32,385 nucleotides of DNA, taken from contig JAISIN010000013.1 in the NCBI GenBank assembly GCA_031262085.1, positions 1 through 32,385 on the forward strand, written 5' to 3'. The notes under the pieces are model-generated. The model saw only the letters and a program-made list of their open reading frames with translations. It made no database searches and had not been told where the DNA came from. The position numbers were made by a program, and so were the translations under genes. Numbering within the stretch: the first letter of the stretch is position 1; every line of letters starts with the position of its first letter. Below are positions 23,282 through 32,385 of this stretch, in pieces. Source of the stretch: Prevotellaceae bacterium. GTDB taxonomy: Bacteria > Bacteroidota > Bacteroidia > Bacteroidales > Bacteroidaceae.

Positions 23282-24385
23282 ATGTCTTTACAATGTGGCA
23301 TTGTCGGTCTGCCCAACGTGGGCAAATCGACACTTTTCAACTGTTTGTCGAATGCCAAAGCGCAGGCGGCAAACTTTCCATTCTGTACCATTGAACCCAA
23401 TGTAGGGGTTATCACCGTACCCGACGAACGACTCACCCGGTTGGCAGAGCTGGTACATCCGGGACGCATCGTACCCACTACCGTAGAAATAGTCGACATC
23501 GCCGGCTTGGTGAAAGGAGCCAGCAAGGGCGAAGGGCTGGGTAACAAGTTCCTTGCCAACATTCGCGAAACCGACGCCATCATACATGTATTGCGGTGCT
23601 TCGACGATGAGAATGTGACGCACGTCGACGGTACGGTAAACCCCGTGTGCGACAAGGAGATTATTGACACCGAGCTGCAAATCAAAGACCTCGAAACCGT
23701 AGAAAGCCGCATACAGAAGGTGCAGAAGCAAGCACAGACCGGCGGCGACAAAGCTGCCCGAATGGCGTATGAGGTGCTGCTGCGATACAAAGAGGCGCTG
23801 GAGCAGGGCAAGTCGGCACGAACGGTAACCTTCAACACGAAAGATGAACAGCGAGCTGCACACGACCTCTTCCTGCTCACCGCCAAGCCGGTGATGTATG
23901 TGTGCAATGTCGACGAAGCCAGTGCAGTAAGCGGCAACCACTATGTGGACGAGGTGCGCGAGGCGGTGAAAGATGAAAACGCCGAGATACTCGTCGTAGC
24001 TGCCAAAACCGAAGCCGACATTGCCGAATTGGAAACATACGAAGACCGGCAGCTCTTTCTGCAAGAGGCAGGGCTGACGGAATCGGGCGTAAGCCGCCTC
24101 ATCAAGGCTGCCTACAAAATGCTGGATCTCGAAACCTTCATCACTGCCGGAGAGATGGAGGTGAAGGCGTGGACATACCGGAAGGGATGGAAGGCGCCGC
24201 AATGTGCCGGCGTGATTCATACCGACTTTGAAAAGGGATTTATCCGTGCCGAAGTGATCAAGTACGAAGATTACCTGAAGTATGGCAGCGAAGCCGCTGT
24301 GCGCGAAGCCGGAAAACTCGGCGTAGAGGGCAAAGATTATGTGGTACAGGATGGAGACATCATGCACTTCCGATTTAATGTATAA
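23282..24385 (+). CDS. ychF: Redox-regulated ATPase YchF (Obg-like)
   Basis: 367 residues from ATG 23282. An upstream in-frame ATG at 23258 would add eight residues, but MSLQCGIVGLPNVGKS is the family N-terminus. G1 is GLPNVGKST (about 8-16), G3 DIAGLVKGASKG, and the G4 position reads NVDE in place of NKxD, the change that makes YchF an ATPase. A coiled-coil helical insert (about 130-180) precedes it, and the C-terminal TGS domain (about 280-367) ends in QDGDIMHFRFNV. YchF associates with ribosomes and responds to oxidative stress. It has its own promoter and probably reads into lgt 22 nt later. Confidence 0.96.
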   Translation: MSLQCGIVGLPNVGKSTLFNCLSNAKAQAANFPFCTIEPNVGVITVPDERLTRLAELVHPGRIVPTTVEIVDIAGLVKGASKGEGLGNKFLANIRETDAIIHVLRCFDDENVTHVDGTVNPVCDKEIIDTELQIKDLETVESRIQKVQKQAQTGGDKAARMAYEVLLRYKEALEQGKSARTVTFNTKDEQRAAHDLFLLTAKPVMYVCNVDEASAVSGNHYVDEVREAVKDENAEILVVAAKTEADIAELETYEDRQLFLQEAGLTESGVSRLIKAAYKMLDLETFITAGEMEVKAWTYRKGWKAPQCAGVIHTDFEKGFIRAEVIKYEDYLKYGSEAAVREAGKLGVEGKDYVVQDGDIMHFRFNV

Positions 24386-24407
24386 GTAACCAATACAAAG
24401 AAATAGT

Positions 24408-25271
24408 ATGCTTTCATCCTTATTTATCAACTGGAACCCCGATCCCGAATGGTTTCACATCGGTCCGGTTCCCATCCGTTACTACGGGTTGCTGTGGGTG
24501 ATCGGTATTGCACTCGGCTACCTCGTGGTGCGCTATCTGTATCGCGACAAGAAGTTGGGCGACGATAAGTTCGAGCCGCTCTTCTTTTACGTGTTTTTCG
24601 GTATCCTCATCGGTGCGCGGCTGGGACACTGCATCTTCTACGATTACAACCTCCACTTTCATAGTTGGACGGGATTTATCGAGATCTTCATCCCTTTCGG
24701 TCACAATGCCACCGGCTGGCACTGGACCGGATATGCCGGATTGGCTAGTCACGGCGGTACGATCGGTTTGATGATAGCCCTTTGGCTCTATTGCCGCAAG
24801 ACAAAGATGCACTACATGGATGTGCTCGACATGATTGCTATCGCTACCCCCATCTGTGCTTGTTGTATCCGTCTGGCCAATTTGATCAATTCCGAGATCG
24901 TCGGTAAGGTTACTAACGTGCCTTGGGCATTCGTGTTCGAACGGTTGCAATACGAGCGCGGCGTGATCGACCCGCTTTCCCCCCGCCATCCGGCACAGCT
25001 CTATGAGGCGATAGCCTATTTTGCTTTCTTCCTCTTGATGATCTATCTGTACAAGCATTACGGAAAGACGGTTCGTCGCGGCTTCTTTTTCGGTCTCTGC
25101 TTGACGGAGATATTCACGTTCCGCTTCTTTGTGGAGTTCTTGAAGGAGAATCAGGTCGACTTTGAAAAGAGCATGACGCTGAACATGGGGCAGTGGCTCA
25201 GCATTCCGTTTATTCTGATCGGGCTTTACTGCATATTCTTCTACGGTAAAAAAGCCCTTGCGGCGAAGTGA
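24408..25271 (+). CDS. lgt: Prolipoprotein diacylglyceryl transferase
   Basis: 287 residues, inner-membrane enzyme with about seven membrane segments. It attaches diacylglycerol to the lipobox cysteine of prolipoproteins, the first step in maturation of the many lipoproteins seen in this window. Signatures: [17 protein letters not shown] at the start, [29 protein letters not shown] (conserved His), the Lgt signature [13 protein letters not shown], and HPAQLYEA, ending with the helix [11 protein letters not shown]. It starts 22 nt after ychF. It is convergent with mutS, with only 14 nt between the two stop codons. Confidence 0.95.
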   Translation: MLSSLFINWNPDPEWFHIGPVPIRYYGLLWVIGIALGYLVVRYLYRDKKLGDDKFEPLFFYVFFGILIGARLGHCIFYDYNLHFHSWTGFIEIFIPFGHNATGWHWTGYAGLASHGGTIGLMIALWLYCRKTKMHYMDVLDMIAIATPICACCIRLANLINSEIVGKVTNVPWAFVFERLQYERGVIDPLSPRHPAQLYEAIAYFAFFLLMIYLYKHYGKTVRRGFFFGLCLTEIFTFRFFVEFLKENQVDFEKSMTLNMGQWLSIPFILIGLYCIFFYGKKALAAK

Positions 25272-25272
25272 C

Positions 25273-25295
25273 GGGGAGTGGCGCGCTACTTCCCC
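25273..25295. terminator. Bidirectional hairpin between lgt and mutS
   Basis: GGGGAGTGGC (from 25273) pairs with GCTACTTCCCC (to 25295) with one bulge and one G-U. The mutS stop (25286-25288) is inside the right arm. No U tract follows on either side. As at 17682-17702, the compact convergent gene ends share one hairpin. Confidence 0.5.
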
Positions 25296-27910
25296 ATCAC
25301 AATGCGGCGGAGACTGTTCAGCTTGTTCAGCGCCTCGAGCGGGGGCATGTTGTTTATATCGAGCTTCTTCAACTCATCGCGTATCTGACTGAGTACCGGG
25401 TCGTCGAGCTGGAAGAAGCTGAGTTGCATGCCGCCCCGCGTCTCGCCTACACTCTCTAACGGTTTGGCTTGAATACCTCCGGCAGGACCCATGTTCTGGT
25501 TGTCGTGCTCCAACTGCGTCAGTATTTCGTTGGCGCGTTTTACGATGCTTTTGGGCATACCTGCCATCTTTGCCACGTGTATACCAAACGAGTGCTCGCT
25601 CCCTCCCCGTTCCAATTTGCGAAGGAATATCACCTTGTTGTCTACCTCCTTCACCGACACATTGTAGTTCTTGATGCGCGTGAAGTTCTTCTCCATTTCG
25701 TTCAGCTCGTGATAGTGGGTGGCGAAGAGTGTCCGTGCCTTGGCTTTGGGATGCTCGTGTATGTACTCCACGATAGCCCAGGCGATGGAGATACCGTCGT
25801 AGGTTGATGTGCCTCTGCCCAGTTCGTCGAAGAGCACCAAGCTGCGTGGGGAGAGGTTGTTCAAGATGTCGGCAGCCTCGTTCATCTCTACCATGAATGT
25901 CGATTCGCCTGCCGAGATGTTGTCGCTGGCTCCTACACGGGTGAAGATCTTGTCTACCAACCCAATGTGTGCCCGTTCAGCGGGTACGAAGCTTCCTATC
26001 TGTGCCAGCAGGGTGATGAGCGCTGTTTGCCGTAGCAGTGCCGACTTACCTGCCATGTTCGGACCGGTGATGATGATGATCTGCTGAGTCTTATCATCGA
26101 GCATCACATCGTTGGCAATGTACCGTTCGCCCACGGGCAATTGCTTCTCTATCACCGGATGACGTCCCTGTCGGATATCGAGCAGCTCGTCGTCGGCTAT
26201 CACGGGGCGTATATAGTGATTCTCGCGGGCAGCGTTCGAGAGCGAGAGCAGGCAGTCGAGCCGGGCAATCTGGTTGGCATCCAGCTGAATGGCAGGAATA
26301 AACTCGATCAGTGCTTGCACCAGTTCGTTGTACAGGCGTGTTTCCAGCGTACCGATCTTCTCTTCGGCTCCCAGTATCTTCTCCTCATACTCCTTCAGTT
26401 CTTCGGTGATGTATCGTTCGGCATTTACCAGTGTCTGCTTACGTATCCAGTTGGCAGGTACCTTCTCCTTGTGTACGTTGCGTACCTCTATATAGTATCC
26501 GAACACATTGTTATAGGCTATTTTCAAGCTGGGGATACCCGTTGCTTCGACTTCGCGCTGTTGCATCTGCAGGAGGTAATCTTTGCCCGAATAGGCCAAT
26601 TGTCTCAGCTCGTCGAGTTCTTCATGGACGCCGTTGCGGATGATGCCCCCTTTGTTGACCAGCATGGGCGGGTCGTTGTTGACTTCGCGTTCGATGCGGT
26701 CGCGGATAGAGCGGCAGATGTTGAGTTGTTCTCCGATGCGATTCAGGGCAGCATTGTCGGCATCCGTGCATGCATCTTTGATCGGTTCGATGGCTTGCAG
26801 CGCCACCTTCACAGCCACCACTTCGCGCGGTGTAACCCGCCCGACGGCAGCTTTGGATACGATGCGCTCCAAGTCGCTAATCAGATGCAGTTGTTCCTCA
26901 ACCATCTCTCTGAAGTCGGGTTGCCGGAAGAAGTATTCCACCACGTTGAGACGTTCGTTGATCGCTTGTATGTCTTTCAGCGGGAAGAGCAACCAGCGCA
27001 TCAGCAGTCGGGCACCCATGGGACTGATGGTTTTATCGATCACGCTGAGCAAGCTGCGTCCGTCTTCGTTCAGGCAGTTTACCAGTTCGAGGTTACGTAT
27101 GGTGAATTTATCTAACCGTACATACTGCTCTTCTTCGATGCGCGACAGGGCGGTGATATGTCCTATTTGGGTATGTTGTGTCAGGATGAGATACTGCAGG
27201 ATGGCTCCTGCGGCAATGATGCCGTTGGTGAGCTTCTCTACGCCGAACCCCTTCAGGTTGTTCGTTTCGAAGTGTCCTTGCAGCTTTTCGCGGGCAGTGC
27301 TTTCGGTAAACACCCAGTCGTCGAGTTCAAAAGTGAAGAACTTGGTTCCGAAGCATCCTTCGAACATCCCCCGCTTGCCCCGTTCAAAGAGCACCTCTTT
27401 GGGCGAGAAGCTGTTGAGCAGCTTGTCGACATAGTCGGTATGGCCTTCTGCGACCATAAATTCGCCGGTAGATATATCCAGAAACGCCACTCCGCAGATA
27501 CTCTTATGGAAGTGTACGGCAGCCAGCCAGTTATTTTCGCGATTGTTCAGCACGTTGTCGTTGATAGATACCCCCGGCGTGACCAATTCGGTAATGCCGC
27601 GTTTGACCAACTTCTTCGTCAACTTCGGGTCTTCGAGTTGGTCGCAGATAGCAACGCGTTTGCCGGCACGCACCAATTTGGGCAGATAGGTATCGAGGGC
27701 ATGGTAGGGGAATCCTGCCATTTCGATGGTTTTGGCTTGCCCGTTGCTTCGTTTAGTCAGGGTGATGCCGAGTATTTCTGCCGCAACCACAGCATCGGTA
27801 GCGTATGTTTCGTAAAAGTCGCCACAGCGAAACAGCATAATGGCATCGGGGTATTTGGCTTTCAAACCCAGAAACTGCTTCATCATCGGGGTCAGCACAA
27901 TGTCTTCCAT
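25286..27910 (-). CDS. mutS: DNA mismatch repair protein MutS
   Basis: 874 residues, normal MutS1 length. N-terminal mismatch-binding domain: [11 protein letters not shown], then GDFYETY, whose Phe-x-Glu (F32, E34) inserts at the mismatch. Connector and lever domains follow ([19 protein letters not shown]; clamp with KKG-like basic residues). The ATPase domain near the C-terminus has Walker [10 protein letters not shown], Walker [17 protein letters not shown], and the ATHYHEL motif. The helix-turn-helix dimerisation region is [22 protein letters not shown]. It recognises mispairs and recruits MutL. It is monocistronic here, convergent with lgt. The start is the ATG of [10 protein letters not shown]. 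Confidence 0.97.
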   Translation of the reverse strand: MEDIVLTPMMKQFLGLKAKYPDAIMLFRCGDFYETYATDAVVAAEILGITLTKRSNGQAKTIEMAGFPYHALDTYLPKLVRAGKRVAICDQLEDPKLTKKLVKRGITELVTPGVSINDNVLNNRENNWLAAVHFHKSICGVAFLDISTGEFMVAEGHTDYVDKLLNSFSPKEVLFERGKRGMFEGCFGTKFFTFELDDWVFTESTAREKLQGHFETNNLKGFGVEKLTNGIIAAGAILQYLILTQHTQIGHITALSRIEEEQYVRLDKFTIRNLELVNCLNEDGRSLLSVIDKTISPMGARLLMRWLLFPLKDIQAINERLNVVEYFFRQPDFREMVEEQLHLISDLERIVSKAAVGRVTPREVVAVKVALQAIEPIKDACTDADNAALNRIGEQLNICRSIRDRIEREVNNDPPMLVNKGGIIRNGVHEELDELRQLAYSGKDYLLQMQQREVEATGIPSLKIAYNNVFGYYIEVRNVHKEKVPANWIRKQTLVNAERYITEELKEYEEKILGAEEKIGTLETRLYNELVQALIEFIPAIQLDANQIARLDCLLSLSNAARENHYIRPVIADDELLDIRQGRHPVIEKQLPVGERYIANDVMLDDKTQQIIIITGPNMAGKSALLRQTALITLLAQIGSFVPAERAHIGLVDKIFTRVGASDNISAGESTFMVEMNEAADILNNLSPRSLVLFDELGRGTSTYDGISIAWAIVEYIHEHPKAKARTLFATHYHELNEMEKNFTRIKNYNVSVKEVDNKVIFLRKLERGGSEHSFGIHVAKMAGMPKSIVKRANEILTQLEHDNQNMGPAGGIQAKPLESVGETRGGMQLSFFQLDDPVLSQIRDELKKLDINNMPPLEALNKLNSLRRIVMGK

Positions 27911-27961
27911 TCGTAGTGTATCCTCAAATAATCAAATTACCTATTTTCTTAAAATTGCTGA

Positions 27962-27969
27962 CAAAGGTA
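27962..27969 (-). promoter_or_regulatory. Possible -7 box of mutS
   Basis: On the minus strand TACCTTTG fits TAnnTTTG, about 50 bp before the mutS start. The -33 box would lie in the end of the upstream gene and has no exact match. Confidence 0.45.
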
Positions 27970-27985
27970 ACGGTTTTTTGCGAAC

Positions 27986-28948
27986 TCAATATACGAATCC
28001 TACATTATCAATGCACAGCGAATTGCCGGGCGACCCGATGTAAGCCCCTCCGTGACTGGAGGCGAACTGCAGGAACAGATGAGTAGGCACTTCGTCAGGC
28101 GCTGCCCACCCGATCTCTTGTATGGGTGTGCTCTTGCCTTTGCTGTTGACTGCATAGCGTTCTACCACTTGCAGCTGCATATTCTCGGGCGTATATTCGG
28201 GTCGGGTCGTGATGTCGCCATACAGAATGGCGAAGGTGGCATGGTTCTGCCAGTCGCACGACTGTGTGAAGCGCACGACCATCGTCCCCACGCGCTTGGC
28301 GTAGATGTTTCCGTCGGCATCTTCCCATCGTTTTTGCAGGAACAGGGTCACTTCGGGATAGTCGCGCCCTTCGACCTCTCTAATCTTACTGAATCCGGTG
28401 GCGCGGATGCGGTGGTCGCTATCGGCAAGTTTTACCTGATAGTCGAAAGTCACTGCCACGGGTCGTTGGGTGAAGGGAATGCCGCTATTGAGCATCTTCT
28501 GCGGATTTTTGGTGCTCTGTATAGGTTCGTGTACGTCTCCCAGAAAGAGCGAGCCGGCAGCCAGCACGGTGATGTTGACGATTCCCAGCACTTTTACCTT
28601 CTCAAGGTGCGTATCTAACCGCGCACAATAGCCGTTGTCGCGCTTTTCGGGATAAACAGATACATTGGTTTTGTAGATACCTGCTACGTATGCCAGTACG
28701 TTGGAGGTTGCCCAAGGCGAGCCACCCAAGTTGACGTATGGCTTGTTGCCTGTAACGGTTTGAGTGGGTCCTACGGCATACACTTGTCGGGTGGCTCCAC
28801 CTATCAGGAGCGATTCTTTGATTTGTCGGTCTACCCAGTTATCCATGTCGCCAAAAGGAATCGGTTCGTATGTTGACTGGGAAAAAGCTTGGCTGTTAGA
28901 ACCTCCCAAAGATAGCAGTATCACTGCACAGATTAAAAAACTCTTCAT
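27986..28948 (-). CDS. PCMD-domain secreted protein
   Basis: 320 residues with a signal peptide ending near SNSQAFSQ. The body resembles the Bacteroidota 'putative carbohydrate metabolism' (PCMD, PF13201) domain: EPIPFGDMDNWVDRQIKES, TNVLAYVAG-type segment (GGSPWATSNVLAYVAGI), AAGSLFLGDV, GIPFTQRPVAVTFDYQVK and a terminal LQFASSHGGAYIGSPGNSLCIDNVGFVY. The name reflects distant similarity to carbohydrate-binding jelly-rolls; no enzymatic activity is shown for the family. It lies upstream of mutS in the same direction, 75 nt away, and diverges from the barrel gene at 29039. No consensus promoter was found in the 90-nt divergent gap. Family call moderate, function unknown. Confidence 0.7.
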   Translation of the reverse strand: MKSFLICAVILLSLGGSNSQAFSQSTYEPIPFGDMDNWVDRQIKESLLIGGATRQVYAVGPTQTVTGNKPYVNLGGSPWATSNVLAYVAGIYKTNVSVYPEKRDNGYCARLDTHLEKVKVLGIVNITVLAAGSLFLGDVHEPIQSTKNPQKMLNSGIPFTQRPVAVTFDYQVKLADSDHRIRATGFSKIREVEGRDYPEVTLFLQKRWEDADGNIYAKRVGTMVVRFTQSCDWQNHATFAILYGDITTRPEYTPENMQLQVVERYAVNSKGKSTPIQEIGWAAPDEVPTHLFLQFASSHGGAYIGSPGNSLCIDNVGFVY

Positions 28949-29038
28949 AATAGTTAAACAATAAATGTGAAAGTCATGTTAATATATGGAAAATAACATA
29001 TAATATGGGACAATGTTTCGCCAAAGGGAGAAATTGCA

Positions 29039-30229
29039 ATGAATGTGAAAGAAAAAATGATTCTATCAGTGCTGATAGTGTGTGTGTTGAGTAGTGGTCG
29101 GAAGATACATGCCGACAATAGATATGCCGACTGTATCGCCTCCGTCGCCTCCGTATCGGCAGATACGGTGGGGCATAAGCGGAAGGTATGGCAACGTTTT
29201 CTGGCTTATTTTAATGACGCAAACAAAATAAAGAAGCAAAAGAAGTTCGATGTCAGCTTTATCGGCGGACCGCACTACTCCAGCGATACAAAGCTGGGCA
29301 TCGGGCTGGTAGCTGCCGGCGTATATCGGTCAGACCGGCTCGATTCGTTGCTGCAGCCCTCTAACGTGGCGTTGTATGGCGATGTGACGACAGTAGGGTT
29401 TTATCTGCTCGGCATCCGGGGGACGCATATCTTCCCGCACGACCGTTATCGATTGAACTACAATGCCTATTTCTTCTCGTTTCCCAGCCTGTATTGGGGA
29501 AACGGGTATCACCATGGCGTGAACGACGCCAACCGGAGCGCTTACAAACTGTTTCAAACCAGTCTGCAGGTCGATTTCATGATACGGGTAGCCCGAAACT
29601 TCTATCTCGGTCCGAAAGCGATGTTCGAGTATATTCGCGGCAGTAAGTTTCAACGCCCGGAGCTGTGGGCAGGCGAGCGTACCACCACGACAGGCAGCGG
29701 CATCGGTGGCACCTTGTTATACGATTCGCGCGACTTTCTGCCCAATGCCTATCGTGGTTATTACCTCCGGATAGACCAGCGCTTCAGTCCCCGCTTCATG
29801 GGGAACAAAGATGCGTTCAGCAGTACCGAGCTGACTACAAGTTATTACCACAGCTTGTGGAAGGGAGGAATTCTGGCGTCGCAGTTTCATACCAAGCTGA
29901 CTTATGGCGATCCGCCCTGGGGGTTGTTGGCCACCTTGGGCAATTCCAACTCCATGCGCGGCTATTATGACGGACGCTATCGCGACAAGTGTGCCATGGA
30001 TGCGCAAGTAGAACTTCGCCAGCACGTATGGCGTCGCAACGGCGTTACGGCATGGGTAGGAGCAGGAACAGTCTTTCCCCATTTTGGCGGACTGCGCGCG
30101 AAGCATATCCTGCCCAACTATGGCATCGGCTACCGCTGGGAGTTTAAGAAACGAATGAATGTCCGGCTTGATTATGGTTTTGGCAAGCACCAAAACGGTT
30201 TTATCTTTAATATCAATGAAGCTTTTTAA
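29039..30229 (+). CDS. BamA/TamA-family outer-membrane barrel protein without POTRA domains
   Basis: 396 residues. After a signal sequence (MNVKEKMILSVLIVCVLSSGRKIHA) and a short linker, the protein is essentially an Omp85-type 16-strand barrel (surface antigen D15 domain): FDVSFIGGPHYSSDTKLGIGLVAAG, GIGGTLLYDSRDFLPNAYRGYYL and the loop-6 motif NSNSMRGYYDGRYRDK (the RG(F/Y) motif that plugs Omp85 barrels), ending in YRWEFKKRMNVRLDYGFG with a final Phe. POTRA domains are absent, so it is not the essential BamA. Such short D15 proteins are common in Bacteroidota and of unknown substrate. It overlaps the next gene by 14 nt, suggesting a two-gene operon with an envelope lipid-modifying enzyme. 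Confidence 0.82.
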   Translation: MNVKEKMILSVLIVCVLSSGRKIHADNRYADCIASVASVSADTVGHKRKVWQRFLAYFNDANKIKKQKKFDVSFIGGPHYSSDTKLGIGLVAAGVYRSDRLDSLLQPSNVALYGDVTTVGFYLLGIRGTHIFPHDRYRLNYNAYFFSFPSLYWGNGYHHGVNDANRSAYKLFQTSLQVDFMIRVARNFYLGPKAMFEYIRGSKFQRPELWAGERTTTTGSGIGGTLLYDSRDFLPNAYRGYYLRIDQRFSPRFMGNKDAFSSTELTTSYYHSLWKGGILASQFHTKLTYGDPPWGLLATLGNSNSMRGYYDGRYRDKCAMDAQVELRQHVWRRNGVTAWVGAGTVFPHFGGLRAKHILPNYGIGYRWEFKKRMNVRLDYGFGKHQNGFIFNINEAF

Positions 30230-31913
30230 AAAGATGCGATCATGGTGGAATTGTGGAGAGCATCAATTCTACCTTTATATATGGGTATTGATTGTACCCA
30301 ATGTGGCGCTCAACTTTACCGAACCGCTCTCGGTGGCAGCCAAGCTATGCAATCTGCTGCTACCCTTTTCGTGCTATTATCTGCTGATGACGCTGTCGAA
30401 GAACTATGGACGGATGTTCTGGCTGTTGTTCCCGTTTGCTTTTTTGGGAGCCTTTCAGATCGTGTTGCTCTATCTGTTCGGACACTCTATCATTGCCGTC
30501 GACATGTTTCTGAACTTAGTGACCACCAACTCTTCCGAGGTGTTCGAGCTGCTCAACAAGCTGCTTCCTGCCATCGGGACGGTGCTCATCCTCTACATCC
30601 CGCCCTTGGTGACGGCTACCATCGCTATCTTGAAGAAGCACCGGCTGCGTTCCGACTTTCTGCGTGTAAACCGTAAACGTGCGTTTTTCCTGTCTGTGGC
30701 GGGATTGCTGTCACTGGGGATCGCTGCGAGTGTAGACAGTCAATACGCGGCAAAGCGCCAACTTTTTCCGTGCAACGTGCTCTATAACGCCGGTTTGGCA
30801 TGGGAACGCAGTGTGCAATCCGAGGCTTACTACCACACTTCGGCAGGCTATCTGTTTCATGCGCATCCTACCCATCCGGAAGCGCCACGCGAAATATATG
30901 TGCTGGTAGTGGGCGAGACCTCCCGCGCCGACGACTGGTCGCTCTGCGGTTATGGCAGAGATACCAATCCGAAGCTTTCGCGCGAAGATGGGTTGACCTC
31001 GTTTGCCGATGCTCTTTCCGAATCGAACACAACCCACAAAAGCGTGCCGATGCTGCTTTCGGAGGTGCATGCGCCCGATTTCGATTCTATCTACTACCGC
31101 AAAGGGGTGATTACGGCTTTCAAGGAGGCTGGCTTTCATACCGCATTCTTCTCTAACCAGCGCTACAATCGGTCGTTTATTGATTTCTTCGGGAAAGAGG
31201 CGGATACTTGGCGATTTATCAAAGAGGAGGCGGAACGTGGAAATAAAAATCCGCTCGACGAGGAGCTGTTGCCGTTGGTTGTCGACGAGTTGGCCAAGGG
31301 GTACCGCAAACAGCTCATTGTGCTGCACACGTATGGGTCGCACTTCAACTACCACGAGCGCTATCCGCAGTCGGCAGCCTGTTTTCTGCCCGACCGACCC
31401 GACGATGCCCGGGTTGAGTATCGCAACAATCTGCTGAATGCCTACGATAATTCTATTCGTTACACCGACGACCTGCTTGCGCGGCTGATCGATCTGTTGA
31501 AACAGACACAGGTCGATGCTGCCCTGCTCTATACTTCCGACCACGGCGAGGATATCTTCGACGATCGTCGCGAGCTTTTTCTGCACGCTTCGCCCATACC
31601 GTCGTATTATCAGATTCATGTTCCGTTCCTCGTGTGGATGTCCGACAATTATCGGCGCAACTATCCGACGCTTTATGCTGCGGCGTTGCAGAACAGAGAG
31701 AAGCGGATCTCGTCGAGCGCCTCGTTCTTTCATACTGCCGTCGGTCTGGCAGGAATCGATATGCCGGTGCGCAACGATACGCTGTCGGTGGTTAGTCCGC
31801 TCTTTAGGGAACATGCGGCGCTCTATTTAGATGACCATAATCGTGCTTTGCCATTGGAGGACACAGGGATGGGGGAGGAGGATTTCAGGCTGCTGAACAA
31901 AAAAAGTGTCTAA
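30216..31913 (+). CDS. Phosphoethanolamine transferase (EptA-like, lipid A modification)
   Basis: 565 residues from the ATG at 30216, overlapping the barrel gene by 14 nt; an alternative start is 30234, just after its stop. Five membrane segments lie in the first 190 residues, followed by a periplasmic sulfatase-fold domain. Diagnostic motifs: VLVVGETSRADDWSLCGYGRDTNP (metal ligand Glu), NTTHKSVPMLLSE with the catalytic Thr nucleophile, HTYGSHFNYHERYP (conserved His) and TSDHGED (Asp-His metal ligands). The family transfers phosphoethanolamine to lipid A or other glycans and lowers affinity for cationic peptides; Bacteroidales lipid A usually carries this group. Acceptor is inferred. Catalytic residues look intact. 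Confidence 0.88.
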   Translation: MKLFKKMRSWWNCGEHQFYLYIWVLIVPNVALNFTEPLSVAAKLCNLLLPFSCYYLLMTLSKNYGRMFWLLFPFAFLGAFQIVLLYLFGHSIIAVDMFLNLVTTNSSEVFELLNKLLPAIGTVLILYIPPLVTATIAILKKHRLRSDFLRVNRKRAFFLSVAGLLSLGIAASVDSQYAAKRQLFPCNVLYNAGLAWERSVQSEAYYHTSAGYLFHAHPTHPEAPREIYVLVVGETSRADDWSLCGYGRDTNPKLSREDGLTSFADALSESNTTHKSVPMLLSEVHAPDFDSIYYRKGVITAFKEAGFHTAFFSNQRYNRSFIDFFGKEADTWRFIKEEAERGNKNPLDEELLPLVVDELAKGYRKQLIVLHTYGSHFNYHERYPQSAACFLPDRPDDARVEYRNNLLNAYDNSIRYTDDLLARLIDLLKQTQVDAALLYTSDHGEDIFDDRRELFLHASPIPSYYQIHVPFLVWMSDNYRRNYPTLYAAALQNREKRISSSASFFHTAVGLAGIDMPVRNDTLSVVSPLFREHAALYLDDHNRALPLEDTGMGEEDFRLLNKKSV

Positions 31914-31986
31914 CAAAATCAGGAAAAGACGTAAACGGGCAAACGTAGGAGTTTGGGTTTCATGGTTGGCAAATTCCCGCATGCCG

Positions 31987-32385
31987 TTACAACTCCTCGA
32001 ACGTCACGCTTTTCCATGTCTTGAACTGCAAGACGAGCAGGTGGAGCTGCGTGCCCTCTGCCAGTCGGCGGGCGACCTTGTCCTCGCGATACTTGAACAG
32101 TTGGACGCGGGCGTCGGCGCGTTGCGCCTCCATTTCGACTTCGGTGGCGTCGGCTTTGGCATACTTCAACTCGATGAGGTAGCTGTGCCCGATGTCGGGG
32201 TAGCGACTCTTGTCGGGCAGGAGCATGAGGTCGCGGTAACCATAGTTCATCTCCAGCTCGGGCATGAGGATGTAGTAGTTGGCAAGCGAGAGGTATGCCT
32301 TGATGAAGCCCTGCACGTTGCGTTCGCCAAGGATGGCATCGCGCACGGCGCTGTTCTTGCGGTAGGCTTCCGCGATGAAGTCGAA
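31987..32385 (-). CDS. C-terminal part of an AAA-ATPase/PD-(D/E)XK nuclease-domain protein (partial)
   Basis: 132 residues are visible; the gene continues past the right edge, so the 5' end is missing. The sequence FIAEAYRKNSAVRDAILGERNVQGF through YRDLMLLPDKSRYPDIGHSYLIELKYAK matches the C-terminal PD-(D/E)XK (PF08011-like) domain of the Bacteroidales 'ATP-binding protein / DUF1703' family. These proteins have an N-terminal AAA domain and run about 500-600 residues. The nuclease-like core is visible as RDLMLLPD and the motif IELKYAK (E-x-K). It is convergent with the phosphoethanolamine transferase, with a 73-nt gap that holds no clear terminator. Such genes are highly repeated and mobile-looking in these genomes; function is unproven. 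Confidence 0.7.
   Translation of the reverse strand, partial: FDFIAEAYRKNSAVRDAILGERNVQGFIKAYLSLANYYILMPELEMNYGYRDLMLLPDKSRYPDIGHSYLIELKYAKADATEVEMEAQRADARVQLFKYREDKVARRLAEGTQLHLLVLQFKTWKSVTFEEL

Noticed and set aside
23288..24430. 380-codon open frame antisense to ychF
   Set aside because: Antisense to a universally conserved gene, with no motif of its own.
31914..31986. Terminator between the phosphoethanolamine transferase and the right-edge gene
   Set aside because: Only a 5-bp CAAAC/GTTTG pairing with no U tract is visible, too weak to call.

Overview
The window looks like chromosomal DNA of a Bacteroidales bacterium (Bacteroidota; Bacteroides/Parabacteroides/Barnesiella-like, genus not resolved). 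The evidence is type V (Mfa/FimA-like) pilus genes, Bacteroidota-type promoters (TTTG, about 20 nt, TAnnTTTG), a TonB-dependent thiamine receptor next to PnuT, and a PCMD-domain protein. No rRNA, tRNA, CRISPR array or intact insertion sequence was seen.

Left edge (1-1750): an HU-family DNA-binding protein with a strong terminator, followed by a heavily decayed AlbA_2-type ATP-binding regulator gene on the minus strand, which has lost internal segments and its reading frame.

Pilus locus (1752-14015, all minus strand, read from right to left): DUF3575 outer-membrane protein, DUF3868/OmpA-like/TPR protein, Mfa1-like major fimbrillin, Mfa2/FimB-like anchor, a minor fimbrillin, then two tandem paralogous lipoproteins of about 1,000 residues (DUF4906-like) that share an unusual C-terminal domain. 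Both large genes are followed by the same conserved hairpin, and one base pair of its stem differs between copies in a compensated way. A good promoter (14444-14475) drives a leader of about 420 nt full of inverted repeats. A hairpin terminator after the major fimbrillin could set subunit stoichiometry.

Two-component system (14553-16595, minus): a sensor kinase and an OmpR-type response regulator directly upstream of the pilus operon. Direct repeats with a 10-bp period lie just upstream of the pilus promoter and suggest direct control. The regulator is fused in frame to the first 23 codons of a lost Rpn/PD-(D/E)XK-type gene.

Housekeeping and thiamine block (16788-25271): glutamate formimidoyltransferase and a convergent MscS channel. 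Next comes a thiamine salvage operon: promoter, TPP riboswitch, TonB receptor, PnuT transporter, thiamine pyrophosphokinase. A lipoprotein with a beta-barrel-like C-terminus, the ATPase YchF and prolipoprotein diacylglyceryl transferase Lgt follow. Two successive genes here end in short tandem duplications that include the stop codon.

Right part (25286-32385): MutS and a PCMD-domain secreted protein (minus), a divergent BamA/TamA-like barrel overlapping a phosphoethanolamine transferase (plus), and the 3' part of a PD-(D/E)XK-domain protein running off the right edge (minus).
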